A stretch of DNA of 64,000 bases, from positions 19,061,126 through 19,125,125 of the forward strand of contig NC_079224.1 in assembly GCF_029633865.1 (NCBI RefSeq), in the 5' to 3' direction. This document shows, piece by piece, positions 33,721 to 46,641 of this stretch (the first letter of the stretch is position 1; each line of letters begins with the position of its first letter). The DNA is from Lampris incognitus (lineage: Eukaryota > Chordata > Actinopteri > Lampriformes > Lampridae). The position numbers and the translations under genes are program-made. The notes beneath the pieces were generated by a model. That model was not told the DNA's origin, made no database searches, and was given only the letters and a program-made list of their open reading frames with translations.

Positions 33721-35617
33721 ATCCAGTGAGTCAAGTAAAATCTTTATGAGACAGTACAGGCCTGTTTCATGCCATTAGCAATCATCAGCTGCCAATCACT
33801 ATTTTGTCAAACTTATTTTGCTCCTTATTTGTTGAGCACTTTGTTGAGCACTTTGTTGAGTAATGCTCATTAACATTTGTAGCCTCTTACACGAGTCCTT
33901 TTAGAAAATTTGCTTTTGGGTTCACATGGAGTCACAACGCCCAGTGATTTGCATTTAGAAATGAAAGTTGCATCAATGCTGCAAATCGTGTTGACAAGGA
34001 TTCCACTGCTAAAGGCAAAATCCTGATGATGGTCGTTTTTGTTCATCTATGGGGAAACTAGTAACTATTGAGATGGAAAAAAAACTTTTAGCTAAAGCAT
34101 TTTAAACTATTGATGTTGAATTATTAGATGATGAATTTGCTTCAGTAACTCGCTAACACCTGCCTTCTTTTTCCTCATTTGGCTGTCTGATGGTGAAGAA
34201 AAGCTATAGCTATGCACCATATCATTTTTCCCCCCCAGAAAATCCTACCTGACTGTAATGATTTAAATTTTGCAATTACAAAAGCATCCGCAATTTGAAT
34301 ATTCAATACACCAGAGATAGAAACTCTCGAAAAAGGACATTTGCTCGCATTGAAATCTTAAGGGTTGAAGCTTAGCAGAAGAAACGGCAAACTCGGTCGC
34401 ACAGCTGTCATCATTTGTGTTACTTGCATGCAAGCAGCAGATGCAGTAATATCACCTGGGTAAACGGCCGTCAACGACTGTGACCTAGTTTACACACGGG
34501 GCTGGGGTATGATTTTGAAAAAGAAAAAAAAATCTCCTCAGCTTGTGAAAAAACAAGCAACAATTTAATATATAAAAATAGACAATATTGCCCTTAGCGT
34601 GCATAGTCACAGCTAAGCCATTGTGATAAACTCACTGTTCTGTACAGTGTAAGCAGTGTTGTCTCGGAGGCTAAATTCACCTAAATGAAGTTAAGCCACC
34701 GTTTTATTTGCAGACTATAGTCAGTAATAGTATCAAACTGATGCAAGCTGTAGAGAGTAGTGTATTTCAAGGGGAAATACATAAATTAATGCTTTTCTGA
34801 AATTACTGACCATGTTGATAGCTGCTTGCCTTGTCGGCTGTAGATCATAGTTTACCTACCGCTTTATTTACCACTACATCCCTGAGTGTACGGGTCTGTC
34901 AGAAACCATACAATTAGAAATGCTGTTGTAGCCCCCACAGACAGTGCCTCAAAATGGGACTCCTGTTGCAGCATCCAGAAATTCCCAAAATGTCAATAAA
35001 CACACAAGAATAGGTATATGAACACTACATCATAACGCGTGTCTGTGATTGCAGTGTAGGTGGTGTACAGCGCAATAAAACATGGCTCTATTGAAATACA
35101 AATATACTATCTGAGCTTTAAGCAAATTTATTTAGTTGTGGCTTATGCAGCCCTCTCTTCCTGCACTCGTCTTCATATGGACACCTTTGCTGTGCGTTAG
35201 AGGAGGGAGGGGGTGGGGGGTGTCTAGATGTCACTAAAACAATGAAACTGTATTCTTGTTGGCCCCTTGGTGCAGCTACAGGGATATGATATCGACCATG
35301 GAGTGCGCCAGGGATTAAGCCACAGTGCACTTTGGCAAAAGGCCAAAACCTGCCATTAGTCTGCCACAGGAAGTGTTTCACCGCCCTGACAAGATACACA
35401 GACAAAGAGATAGCAGTTGGCATATCACTTAAGGTGTCAGTGTTGTGACAGTTTACTCAAAACTCTTTCCGTGATACCATTTCCATAGTGGCACTATGAA
35501 AAGTCAACAGTCTGAATTAGTCTATTTGATGGAAATTTGGCATGCAAGTGGAGAAAGAGGTCACATGATCCCCTAAAGACCTCTCAAGTTGTTTAGAGCT
35601 GCTTTGCTTTTTTTTTA
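33721..35617. other. Intergenic, no gene seen
   Basis: AT-rich single-copy-looking DNA. A 101-codon minus-strand frame at 35423-35118 has no splice support or recognisable motif. Confidence 0.5.
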
Positions 35618-36025
35618 CCCCCCCCCCAATTGTATCTGGCCAATCACCCCACTCTTCCGAGCCGTCCCGGTCACTGCTCCACCCCCTCTGCCGATCCAGG
35701 GAGGGCTGCAGACTACCACATGTCTCCTCCGATACATGTGGAGTCGCCAGCCGCTTCTTTTCACCTGACAGTGAGGAGTTTCACCAGGGGGACGTAGCGC
35801 CTGGGAGGATCATGGTATTCCCCTTAGTTCCCCCTCCCCCCCCGAACAGGTGCCCCGACCAACCAGAGGAGGCGCTATTGCAGCGACCAGGACAAATACC
35901 CACATCCGGCTTTCCACCCGCAGACATGTAGGGACGCCTGACCAAGCCGGAGGTAACACGGGGATTCGAACCGGTGATCCCCGTGTTGGTTTGCAACGGA
36001 ACAGCCCGCCATGCTACCCAGATGC
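35618..36025 (-). mobile_element. tRNA-derived SINE, copy 4
   Basis: Same family as the copies near 21 kb. B box GGTTCGAATCCCCGTG on the minus strand, near 35955-35970, and a C/T-rich tail at 35618-35630. Confidence 0.85.
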
Positions 36026-38683
36026 CAAAGCTGTACTTTTTTTTTTTGACCATCTCAGTTAAGAGTTATATTAAAGGTGCTTATGTGTCATATGCAGCTT
36101 TTCCTGAAGTTTGATATGAATTGTGGATATTGATAGGGGTTGCTGAGTGATGCTGACTGAAAAAGGCTACGTGAGTCATGTCCACCCCGCTACCCAGATT
36201 TCAGCAATCAAGCATACAGGACTAGTTGACTGTGTGTCTGTTGAACAAACTGATGGTGTTCGAAAATGGTAGATGTTCTTTGTCCCCTGAACAAACAGAG
36301 GTCAGCATAAGAATAGAGTAACACATAGCAGCTTTAACATAATGTATTTTCAGAGAATCTCACATATTGATGGAAAATTTACGTAGCCCACCCTCACTTA
36401 AATTATTGTGTTTTTTTTCTTCTCTTTTACAAAAACCCTAAATGTTAACATTGTACTATCACCGAAACACTGTCAACATACTGTATCCTGGTAATGAAAG
36501 CTCGGGCAATTCATTGTGGAGCAAAGGTGAAAACAGAGCCGAAAGTGACGGACTGTTGTTTTAACGAGGGGCACCTCTAATTTTAGACTGGACCTTCAGT
36601 GGTGAGCTACCACTGTTGTTTCTGTTGACTGGCCTAGCTGCTCAGCGCTAGCTTATTCATGACCTATTTTTGCTCTTGACATGCTTCTGACCCTGGCATG
36701 AAACAAGATAACATGGGCAAGGGACAACAGCATTGGCGACAAAAATGATGATAATGATAACAGCAGCAATAATGATGACAACGACAAAGTTGTCGAAGAT
36801 GAAGAAGGAGAATATGATGACGATGATGATGGGAAATATGATGTACAGTATTTTTGCCTAGCAGCATGTTTGCCTTTGTCACCATGGTGACTACTGTCAA
36901 AATGTGACATCAGAGGGTATGTAAAATGAAGCCAACTGGTGTGAGCATGTGACATTCCCGCAAGTGGAGCAGGAGAAGGGGCACGAGTGACTCTGTGGGG
37001 GTGGGGTGGAGGGGTTCATCTGTCTCAGGGAGGAAGTGAATCATGTCCAGTTCTTGTTATTATTGCCTCTGTGCTTATGAAACTTCTTTCACTGAATCAT
37101 CCCTCTTTAAACCCAATCCTGAGGTATGTGGACGAAGGAGTGTTGCTCAGAAATGCACGCAGCAAATGCCAATGTTTCTAATCATAACAGCTCAAGGCAG
37201 AGGTACAAATCTAACCATGTCCAGGTAATCCAAATACAATAAAGGCAATGAAGATACAACGTCCATATAACAATGAAATGCCTTTCCGGTTTTACAGGAA
37301 GTACGTTTTGGGAGAACTTCCATGCTCTGCCTGGTAACCTAAATGACCACCTGTCTTAGAGACAACAGTGCACAACACCACTGGATACTTCTTGTGAGTG
37401 GTGAGCACTCTGAAAACGGGTAAAGCCCTTACATGTAATCCAGATACACAGGAACTAGGGCACAGTTTCACATGCCTCTGGCTTTGTCAAACTTCGTCTG
37501 TAATATTGCTGCATGTAGGCCATCACTGGCACAACTTGACTGAGAAAGTGGGCCACAAGAGGCAATGGTCGCAACCTGAGAGGCTGCGAGAATGTAGGTT
37601 AACTAGAAATTACATAACATGGTCACTGCACAAAAAAGCACAGTAATGATTTGTGGTCACTGTCTCTAGCAGTGATATAGAGGTACATATACAATCAGAG
37701 AACACCTAGAGAAGGAAAGTGGCTTTGAACTAATGAATTTCCAGTGGGCTGTGAGTTTTAGCAGAACACATATCAATTTTTTTTTGTTAAAAAGGCCATC
37801 GAGTAGCATTAAATATCAAAATATGAAAAGAAAAACATTTCAGAATTCAGGTCATTTTATTTTCTGTTTTATTTGCGGCTTTGCGAGGGACCAAACCCAC
37901 CAAACAGTGATGAAACTCATCTGTGCTGAGGTTAACAGGCTGTATAGATACGAGAAGAAACATGAACGTTGTGTTGCAGAAAGAGAGCAGCATGAGCATT
38001 GCTTATGCAGCTTGCCCTATGACTCATCCCCTCCTTTCACTCCTCTGCCCCCCGCTCCAGTTCCTCAGGACCCCCCAGGACGGAGTGGAAAAACACACTT
38101 GCTGGATTAACCTCCTGACACATTAAAAGACGTCTCATGCGACACAAAGACACACTGCATGGTACAAGGCAATAGAATTCAAGAGGTGATTCCCGCTTTA
38201 TTTTGTGCAAATGTTTTTGACAAGTTGTCCCCAGAAAGCCAGTTGACTGTGTTTTACGTGTAACACCCGTAGCACCCTGTGCAGTGCAGGATGGCCCTAT
38301 GGATGCATACACAGATGCAGAGGCTGTCTTCCTTGACCTGTCCCACTTCACAAAGCCACTCCAGTCAGTACAGTACAGTGATTCATCAAACAGTTTTGTC
38401 TTTAGATGTTTAGGCAGTTATTACTAAAATTCTGGGCAGAAGACGACAAATAAGATTGGTCTCTTCGTTATCGTAATTTACATCACAATATTTATGAGAC
38501 GGTCTTGCTGCTGTATTTGTTGTGTTAATTTTGTTCATGGGTGAAACGCACTCAAATGAATCATTATTTTCACTATGTGATGAGGTAAGGATCAGCCATC
38601 TCTCCCTGGACGAGAAGAGTTCGAAAGGTGGTTTTTGGTATTGTCACCATGTCTATTAATGTACTATTTCACTATGTGTATTG
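36026..38683. other. Intergenic, no confirmed gene
   Basis: A GAT/GAC-rich low-complexity tract lies at 36740-36850. A + strand frame at 37733-38110 (125 codons, with an EVNRLYRYEKKHERCVAERE helix and a proline-rich end) has no clear splice sites or family; I do not call it. Confidence 0.45.
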
Positions 38684-39033
38684 CAGAGGTGGAAAGTAAC
38701 GAAATACATTTACTCACGTTACTGTATTGAATACTTTTTTTGTGTATTTTGTATTTTTTAAGTACAATTTAAAATCGGTATTTTGTATTTTACTTGAGTA
38801 CGTTTTGACTCAAGTATTGTACTTAGTTACTTTTTAAAACCTATCCGTTACTGAGTAAAAATAACAATTCAACCTACAGGGGAAAAATACGCGCCAGAAC
38901 CATAGACAGTAAACCAATGGCCAGAACCAACAGTGACAAATGATGATGTGATTAGCACTGGCGCGTGAACATAGAGGGCGCGCGCGGACAAGCTAGGTTA
39001 GTGGGCGCGAAGTTTTTAGTTTCTAGTGCTAGA

Positions 39034-42000
39034 ATGGGGGTCGACAAAGCAGGCACGGCCAGCGGTCGCGGTCCAGAAGACCCGGACCTAGAAATAATAG
39101 ATGAAGCTCAAGCTGAAACATCGAAGTCTGTAGAACTAGATGCAGAAAAAAAATCCTTGGCCACATTTGGAAGATTTCTTTTTGTTCAAGCGTAGGAAAG
39201 GCAACAGCATCATCATGCAGTGCAAGATGTGCCTCCCAGCAGTGAAGTACCTGTCTGCTTTCAACAACTCCACTTCAAATCTGCAGAAGCATGTTTTGGT
39301 AAGTATTTCTGCTGTCTCATTAGTAGTTTTATTTAATATAGCTGTTATGTCTGCACACATCGACAGTGCTGCATTTGATTTGGTGCTGTTCTATTGTGCT
39401 GGGATCGATTGGTGATGCCTGCGGGCTCTGGGTTGTTTGATCGGGTCTGCCTTTGATGCTGTGTCAGTCTAAATAAAGAATGCCACGGAGAGGTTGTGTC
39501 GAGCGACAGCGCTGTGTCCTGACGTGATTTAAAAATACAATAATAGCCAACCCAGGCTCACCCCATTTCGTGGGCATTTTTATGCTAGCACCTGCAACCA
39601 TTGACAGTAGAAGAAACCCACAGCTAGCCAGCACATTCTAATTAGCTGCTATGCTAACATAATCAAACGTGACACATCATTAAGTACCAAATGAACTCGC
39701 TCCAGCCGACAATCCGCATGTTTATCGTACTTCAAACAGATACAAAACGCGTAATGTATATTTGCAGTCTGTTTAAGTCTTTAGGACATTGGCTAAATTT
39801 GCATAACAGCTAGCCCCTGGTACTTGAATGTGTAAAGGCTAGCTGTTAGTTGCTAGTAGTCTTGAGTGGACTCGGGGAAATTAGCCTTGGTTAAATTTAG
39901 CTGCTATGAATAGTCGGTGTTACCCCGTCGAAATTGCCACGGGTTTCAATTTGATTGTGTCTTTGAATTTACAGTCAAATCAAATGTATCAACTGTGTTA
40001 ACAGAGAGGGTTGTAGTGTGAGGCACTTTGCCTAACCAACATTACAGGGCACTCAGCGCTCCTCCACAATAGGCGGGGAGCTAAGGGGCCTTACCGTCTG
40101 ACCATGCTGAACATGTTAACAAATGTTAACATTGAAAATGTTGGGTTGCATTTCATGTTTCAGGTACTCAATGCATTTCAATGTATTTCCCTCCATTGGA
40201 AATGCGTTACAATTACAGGAACATGACTCTCCATGAGCAAGGGGAAAGTGTGACATCTGTCTTTGCAAGTTTAATCACATCTAGTGATAAATGTATGGTT
40301 TTAGTGGTATTATTGGCTTTCTCTTAATAATAAAGGCCAAAATGTAAAGTCTTTCTACTCGATTTACAAGGCAAATCAAGTAGAAAGACTTTAAATTTTG
40401 GTCTCTACTATTATGGAAAGCCAATAATACCACTGAAACCATACATTTTCCAAAGCTTGTGTCCTCTAGATGTGATTAAACATGCAGAGACAGATGTCAC
40501 ACCTTCCCCTTGCTCGTGGAGAGCCAATGGAGGGAAATACATTGAAATGCATTGAGTACCTGAAACATGATGTGCAACCCAAAATTTTCAATGTTAACAT
40601 TTGTTAACATGTTCAGCATGGTCAGACCTTTCAAAAAAAGTTGGTTTCGTTCGATTGTAAGGAGGGTGCACGACTGCACGGTAAGGCCTCGTAGCTCCCC
40701 GCCTACTAGGCAGACCCAGAAAAGATTGTTTTGACTCCTTCATATCGACGACAAGGGATTAGATCACTAGTAGGCGATTGTTGCTCTGTGTGCATGCAAG
40801 CAGCTATGATGATTACACATGCATTGATATGTCTCCTTCCTCTGTATCATAATACTGGTAGGCTATAGAAACACATTGGCTTTTGATGTTGATTTGAAAT
40901 CTCAATTTTAGCATTCAAATCCAAATCATTGATTTTGTTGGGAAGGGTGCAGCATTGTAATGCCCTCTGGATTGTGGCATATTGTGCTTAATACAATGTA
41001 ATAGACAAAATGTGATGACTAAAGAAATAGAAAACTTTTATTTATCAAAGTTTTAATTTCAGTGTGTTTAATAAGCACCACATTGATTCCTCTACTGATA
41101 ATACCCTTTTCTGTTTTTTCACAGAGGAAACATCCATCGAAACAGTTGGCTTTTAGCCGAGCAAAGCCAGGGAAGCGAACCCACCAAGCAAATCCACCAA
41201 GTCCAAGCAAACAAACAAATATAAAAGATGCCATGACAGTGGGAGGCAACCGCCGTGTGCCACAAGGCAAGATCGACAAGATCATCATTAGGCTAATATG
41301 TGAGGGCCTTCATACATTTAGTTTGGTTGAACAACCTGCGTTCAAAGAACTTTTGACAATGCTAAATCCACAATGCAAGGTCATTTCCAGGCCCACTGTC
41401 CGGCCTAGATTAGAGGCATCTGCCATTCAGATGAAGAAGAATGTCATGTCCCATCTCAGTAAAGTGAGCTACGTTGCCACCACTACAGATTGTTGGACTG
41501 CACACCAGCAAAGTTTTATTGGGGTGACGGGTCATTGGGTGGATGAAGAAACCTTTGAGAGGAGATCAGCTGCGCTTGCATGTAAGAGGTTAAGAGGGTC
41601 CCACACCTTTGATGTCCTTGCAGGGGCACTTGACGACATACACTGTCAGTATAGAATTAGGGGCAAAGCGGTGAGAACCACAACAGATAGTGGCTCAAAC
41701 TTCGTTAAAGCTTTTAGTGTCTTCGGAGAACAGAGCCAGTCTGAGGATGCAGAATCAGATGCTGAGTCGGACAGAGATTCAATTGATGATGAGCCCACAG
41801 CCAACTACCTGGACACATTCAGCATCCTGGAGCAAGATAATGGCCTGGAGTACCAACTTCCTACACACCAAAGGTGTGCATGCCATCTTCTCAACTTAGT
41901 TGCCACAACAGATGCTGAGATAGCAGAAAAGAAGATGGACACATACAAGAGACTATCACGTGCAGCCTTTGGGAAATGTCAAGCCATGTGGAACAATACG

Positions 42001-43138
42001 GGTCGTTCATACATGGCAGCAGAAGTTGTGGAAGATCATTGCCGACTCCAGCTCATCCGACCAAATCAAACGCGGTGGAATTCAACATTCATGGCTGTGG
42101 AGAGAATCATACGGATCATACAAGAGAAAGGGGAGGAGGCAATCAGGAATATTTGTGAAGAATTCAAATTGAAAACGTAAGTTTTAATTTGCATTTCAAC
42201 AGTATGAAAGTGTGAATGTGTGTTTACATACTTGAAACTTAACTTTTCCTGCTTGATTTCCTGACAATTCTTTGTATTCTATTTATGCCAGGCTGACTCA
42301 AGCAGAAATTGCTTTCCTGACTGATTACTGCTCGGTGATGAAACCTCTGGTAAAGGCCTTGAACATACTTCAGTCAGAGACCAACACACACTTAGGGTGG
42401 CTTCTTCCAGTGATATGTCAGCTACAAGCAAAACTCAAAAGGCAGGAGACCTCATCCAAGATGTGTCTACCACTCATCAAAGCCATTCAGGATGGTGTCC
42501 AAAAGCGTTTTGGTGAGATGATGATGGACCCAGAACTGATTGCGGCAGCAATACTTCTACCGAAGTTCAAGACCACCTGGACAGAGAGGCCGGATGTCAT
42601 AGAAACAGGTATGATTGCATCTTATAATAAACTGCTTTTCAGCTGTGTATTGGAGATCTACTTTGTTTTATACTCAATACAATGTGGTCAGTGCTATAAG
42701 GCATTATGCATTATGGTGCACGCTTGGTAAATTAATCAAGTCTTAATTGTCAGAAATGTGTTGTTTGTCACTCGACAGGTCTGGCTCATGTCAGACGAAC
42801 ACCTTGACCAGATGGCAGAGGTGGAAGTGGAGCAAGTTGGACAACATTCCTCAGATGAAGATGATTTCTTCACCTCAATGAAGTCCAGAAGGTCAGAAGG
42901 TACAGGGGAGTTGGAAGGGTACCTAGCCTGTATCCCAAACGATATGGATCTGCTAAACTCCTTTCCAAATTTAAAAAAACTCTCTCTGAAACTCAACACT
43001 GGCCTGCCTGCTTCAGCTGCCTGCGAGCGGCTTTTCAGTTGTGCTGGATTACTGTTCACTGCAAAGCGAGCAAGGATGAGCTCAACTAACTTTGAAAATC
43101 AGCTGCTGCTTAAACTGAACAAGAAGTTTGTAGACTAG
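39034..43138 (+). pseudogene. hAT transposase gene (BED finger, ZBED-like), frameshifted
   Basis: Exons inferred: 39034-39298, 41125-42176, 42292-42608 and 42779-43138, each with AG/GT borders. Order: acidic N terminus, BED zinc finger (CKMCLPAVKYL, then a split LQKHVL|RKHPS), hAT catalytic core with TTDCWTAHQQSFIGVTGHW and TTDSGSNFVKAF, RWNSTF, and the C-terminal dimerisation block ASAACERLFSCAG. An A8 run at 39146-39153 shifts the frame between the N terminus and the BED finger. A second shift near 42797 in the last exon would truncate the protein. The core exon (350 codons) is intact. Confidence 0.85.
40071..40704. mobile_element. Fold-back element in the hAT intron
   Basis: The two halves are inverted copies (about 300 bp each, centre near 40369). 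Examples are TTTCAATGTATTTCCCTCCA against its complement at 40530 and ATGTTAACAAATGTTAACAT near both ends. No coding capacity. Confidence 0.75.
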
Positions 43139-43636
43139 GTTATAGGTGATTTAGGGTGTCACAAAACTAGTGGCCTTGATTTGCAATATTCCTCTCTGGA
43201 ATATTGCTGCTCTTTTATGTTAGTTCCTTTAATTTTGTAACACTTGTGCGCGTCATCATGTGGACATTACTTTGTAGTTTGTACCTCTCTGAGAGAGAGA
43301 GAGAGAGAGAGAGAGAAAGTAGGCGTGCACAAGCCTGTTTAATGTTTTTTACCACTAAATGGATGAGCTCAATTAACTTTGAAAATCAGCAGCTGCTTAA
43401 ACTGAACAAGAAGTTTGTAGACTAGGTTACAGGTAATTCAGGGTGTCACAAAACTAGCAGCCTTGATTTGCAGTATAACAGCTGTTGCTGTTGGTGTTGA
43501 CATGTATGTTGTTGTAATTACACTTACATTTGTGTAGGTATTCTTTGTTGTTATCGCACTTACACACACATGCCCTCTATAGCGCTCTTGCAGCTGTGGA
43601 GATGGCATTAACACATTCTCATTCTCTGACGGTTAA

Positions 43637-43721
<85 letters not shown>

Positions 43722-44000
43722 GCATGTCTCCTCTGGAATATTGCTGCTCCTTTATGTCAGTTTGACTTTGTAGCAACACTTATGAGCGTCATCATGTGGG
43801 CATTACTTGGTACTTTTTACCTGTGTGTGTGAGAGAGAGAGAGGGTGAGAGGGAGAGAGAGGGAGAGCGTGTGCGTGTGAGAGAGAGAGTGAGAGAGAGA
43901 AAACGTGAGAGTAAGCATGTTTAATGTTGTACCACTAAATGGATGAGCTCAACTAACTTTAAGATGCTACTTAAACTGAACAAGAAGTTCAGTTGTTGTG
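43139..44000 (+). repeat. Repeated 3'-terminal segments of the hAT gene with (GA)n and (CA)n
   Basis: The end of the transposase exon and its 3' flank (ATGAGCTCAA.TAACTTTGA, CTTAAACTGAACAAGAAGTT) recur at about 43360-43480 and 43940-43990. Each copy is separated by (GA)n (43290-43316, 43830-43900) or (CA)n (43640-43720). Confidence 0.8.
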
Positions 44001-44289
44001 AAGTTGTTGTTATTGCGCTTACATTTGTTACACTTGTTCTTTAATTAAAAACAAAATAGTTATGGATTTCTGACCCCTTGTCCTATTTTTACTACCCTCA
44101 CACCCCACACAAAGAAAGTAACTAAGTAACTTTTACTTAAAGTACATTTCAAATGAACTACTTTTTACTTTTACTTGAGTACATTTTCAGATGAGTACTT
44201 TTACTTCTACTTGAGTAATATTTCATCAAAGTATTGGTACTTTTACTTGAGTACAATATTTTTGTACTTTTTCCACCTCTGGTGTATTG

Positions 44290-45417
44290 TGTCGTCTTGT
44301 AGATGAATGTAAATGTTTGTGTTTTGCTGTACATCTGTGATCATGGATTACAGGAATGGTGGAAATCGGCAGCTTGTCAACTCTGACGGCGATTACGCAA
44401 CTTTGAAAAAAAATCCCTGGCAAGGAAGCAAATATTAATAAGTAATGTGGGAAACTGTCAGAGCAAAATGCAAAACAAATGCACACAAAGCACATTAATA
44501 TTATAGATGATATTGTTTTACAGTAGCAAAAAATAGTCATAGCAATATAAGTCCAGTCAAGAGAGACAATTCTGTAGTTAAATTATCTATCTTGTAATTT
44601 TTTTACCTCTCTGTTTGCGTCACTGATTTTGTCAGTGCTCTATCAGTGTCTTTGTCCACGTCCGTGTCTGCGTCTAAGTTTTGTCTTCGTTTGATGGCTG
44701 GGAGAGCTTGGTCTGTTGCCTCTTGTAGGCCCAGGGACCATGGCCCTGCCCGGAGCTCTGCCCGAGGAGGTAACACCAAGGGCGATCTGACAGGACGCAG
44801 AATCGGGTTAGGCTAAGCTAACTGCTAGCCCACGCAGATCGGCAGTTCCGACAGTCATCCTGGCTGGCGTTCGTTCCCTTGAACAGTGATTTTTTTTTAG
44901 CTTGGATATACGTGCTAGTTTGGATATGTGTGTTGTTTTGGATATGTGTGTTCTTGTAGTTTTTAGATATGTGATTTTGTCTTTGTGTTGCATTGCTGTG
45001 GGCTGGGGGAAACGATATTTTGTTTCATACATGAAATGAATTTACAAAGTGTCCCTGATTCCCGATCTGTCTGTCTGTCAGTCTGTCTGTTTAAAAAGCG
45101 CACCACATATGATGGAGTGGACATGCTGTGAGTTTGCATCACCAAGTGATAGATTCTCAAAAAGACAAAAAAAAAACAACTTACAAGCACCAGTTGTCAT
45201 TATTCCATTGACAGCTGTCATTTTAAAAGCCTAAAATATATACCTGAATAGTTGGCATTGAGGCTTTAATTTTCAAATAAAAACATGTACTTCCACTTAA
45301 AAAAAAACAACAACAACATGACAGCAAAGTGGATGTCTGTGGCTCGTGAAAGGAAATGTAAATCCTAGCAAAAAATTGTCCACAAAAAAGGGGGTGGGCT
45401 AAAATTGAATTGAAGCA
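44290..45417. other. Intergenic, no gene seen
   Basis: Short (CTGT)n-like run near 45070-45090 only. Confidence 0.5.
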
Positions 45418-46641
45418 TACACTCACTGGCCACTTTATTAGGTACACCTTGCTAGTACCGGGTTGGACCCCCTTTTGCCTTCAGAACTGCCTTAATCCTT
45501 CGTGGCATAGATTCAACAAGGTACTGGAAACATTCCTCAGAGAGTTTGGTCCATATTGACATGATAGCATCACGCAGTTACTGCAGATTTGTCGGCTGCA
45601 CATCCATGATACGAATCTCCCGGTCCACCACATCCCAAAGGTGCTCTATTGGATTGAGATCTGGTGACTGTGGAGGCCATTTGAGTACAGTGAACTCATT
45701 GTCATGTTCAAGAAACCAGACTGAGATGATTCGAGCTTTATGACATGGCACGTTATCCTGCTGGAAGTAGCCATCAGAGGATAGGAACACTGTGGTCATA
45801 AAGGGATGGACATGGTCAGCAACAATACTCAGGTAGGCTGTGGCGTTGACACGATGCTCAATTGGTACTAAGGGGCCCAAAGTGTGCCAAGAAAATATCC
45901 CCCACACCATTACACCACCACCACCAGCCTGAACCGTTGATACAAGGCAGGATGGATCCATGCTTTCATATTGTTGACGCCAAATTCTGACCCTACCATC
46001 CGAATGTCGCAGCAGAAATCGAGACTCATCAGACCAGGCAACGTTTTTCCAATCTTCTATTGTCCAATTTTGGTGAGCCTGTGCGAATTGTAGCCTCAGT
46101 TTCCTGTTCTTAGCTGACAGGAGTGGCACCCGGTGTGGTCTTCTGCTGCTGTAGCCCATCTGCCTCAAGGTTCGACGTGTTGTGCGTTCAGAGATGCTCT
46201 TCTGCATACCTCGGTTGTAATGAGTGGTTATTTGAGTTACTGTTGCCTTTCTATCAGCTCGAACCAGTCTGGCCATTCTCCTCTGACCTCTGGCATCAAC
46301 AAGGCATTTTCGCCCACTGAACTGCCGCTCACTGGATATTTTCTCTTTTCCGGACCATTCTCTGTAAACCCTAGAGATGGTTGTGCGTGAAAATCCCAGT
46401 AGATCAGCAGTTTCTGAAATACTCAGACCAGCCCGTCTGGCACCAACAACCATGCCACGTTCAAAGTCACTTAAATCACCTTTCTGCCCCATTCTGATGC
46501 TCGGTTTGAACTGCAGCAGATCATCTTGACCATGTCTACATGCCTAAATGCATTGAGTTGCTGCTATGTGATTGGCTGATTAGAAATTTGCATTAACGAG
46601 CAGTTGGACAGGTGTGCCTAATAAAGTGGCCGGTGAGTGTA
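45418..46641 (-). mobile_element. Tc1/mariner element, copy 2, transposase with a late stop
   Basis: Same ends as the copy at 6110-7337. The transposase frame is open from 46492 to 45578 (304 codons), including the HTH region and all three catalytic acidic residues (WSDESRF, QQDN, PDLNPIEHLW). It ends early where CAG is followed by TAA at 45578-45580; copy 1 has a Gln codon there. The right flank has TA but the left has CA, so the target duplication has mutated. Confidence 0.9.

Larger units (their letters stand above)
38684..44281 (+). mobile_element. hAT-superfamily transposon with perfect 8-bp target duplication
   Basis: The ends are inverted: CAGAGGTGGAAA at 38684 and its complement ending at 44281. 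GTGTATTG flanks both sides exactly (38676-38683 and 44282-44289). Inside is a split BED-type transposase gene on the + strand. The long sub-terminal stretches at both ends are rich in short direct/inverted words (ACTTTTACTTGAGTAC), as usual for hAT elements. Its intron carries a second, fold-back element, and the 3' part is expanded by repeats. Confidence 0.93.

Noticed and set aside
35118-35423. 101-codon minus-strand frame
   Set aside because: No motif, splice site or family resemblance; expected by chance in this much DNA.
37733-38110. 125-codon + strand frame with a charged helix and proline-rich end
   Set aside because: Suggestive composition, but no convincing acceptor or donor and no recognised family.
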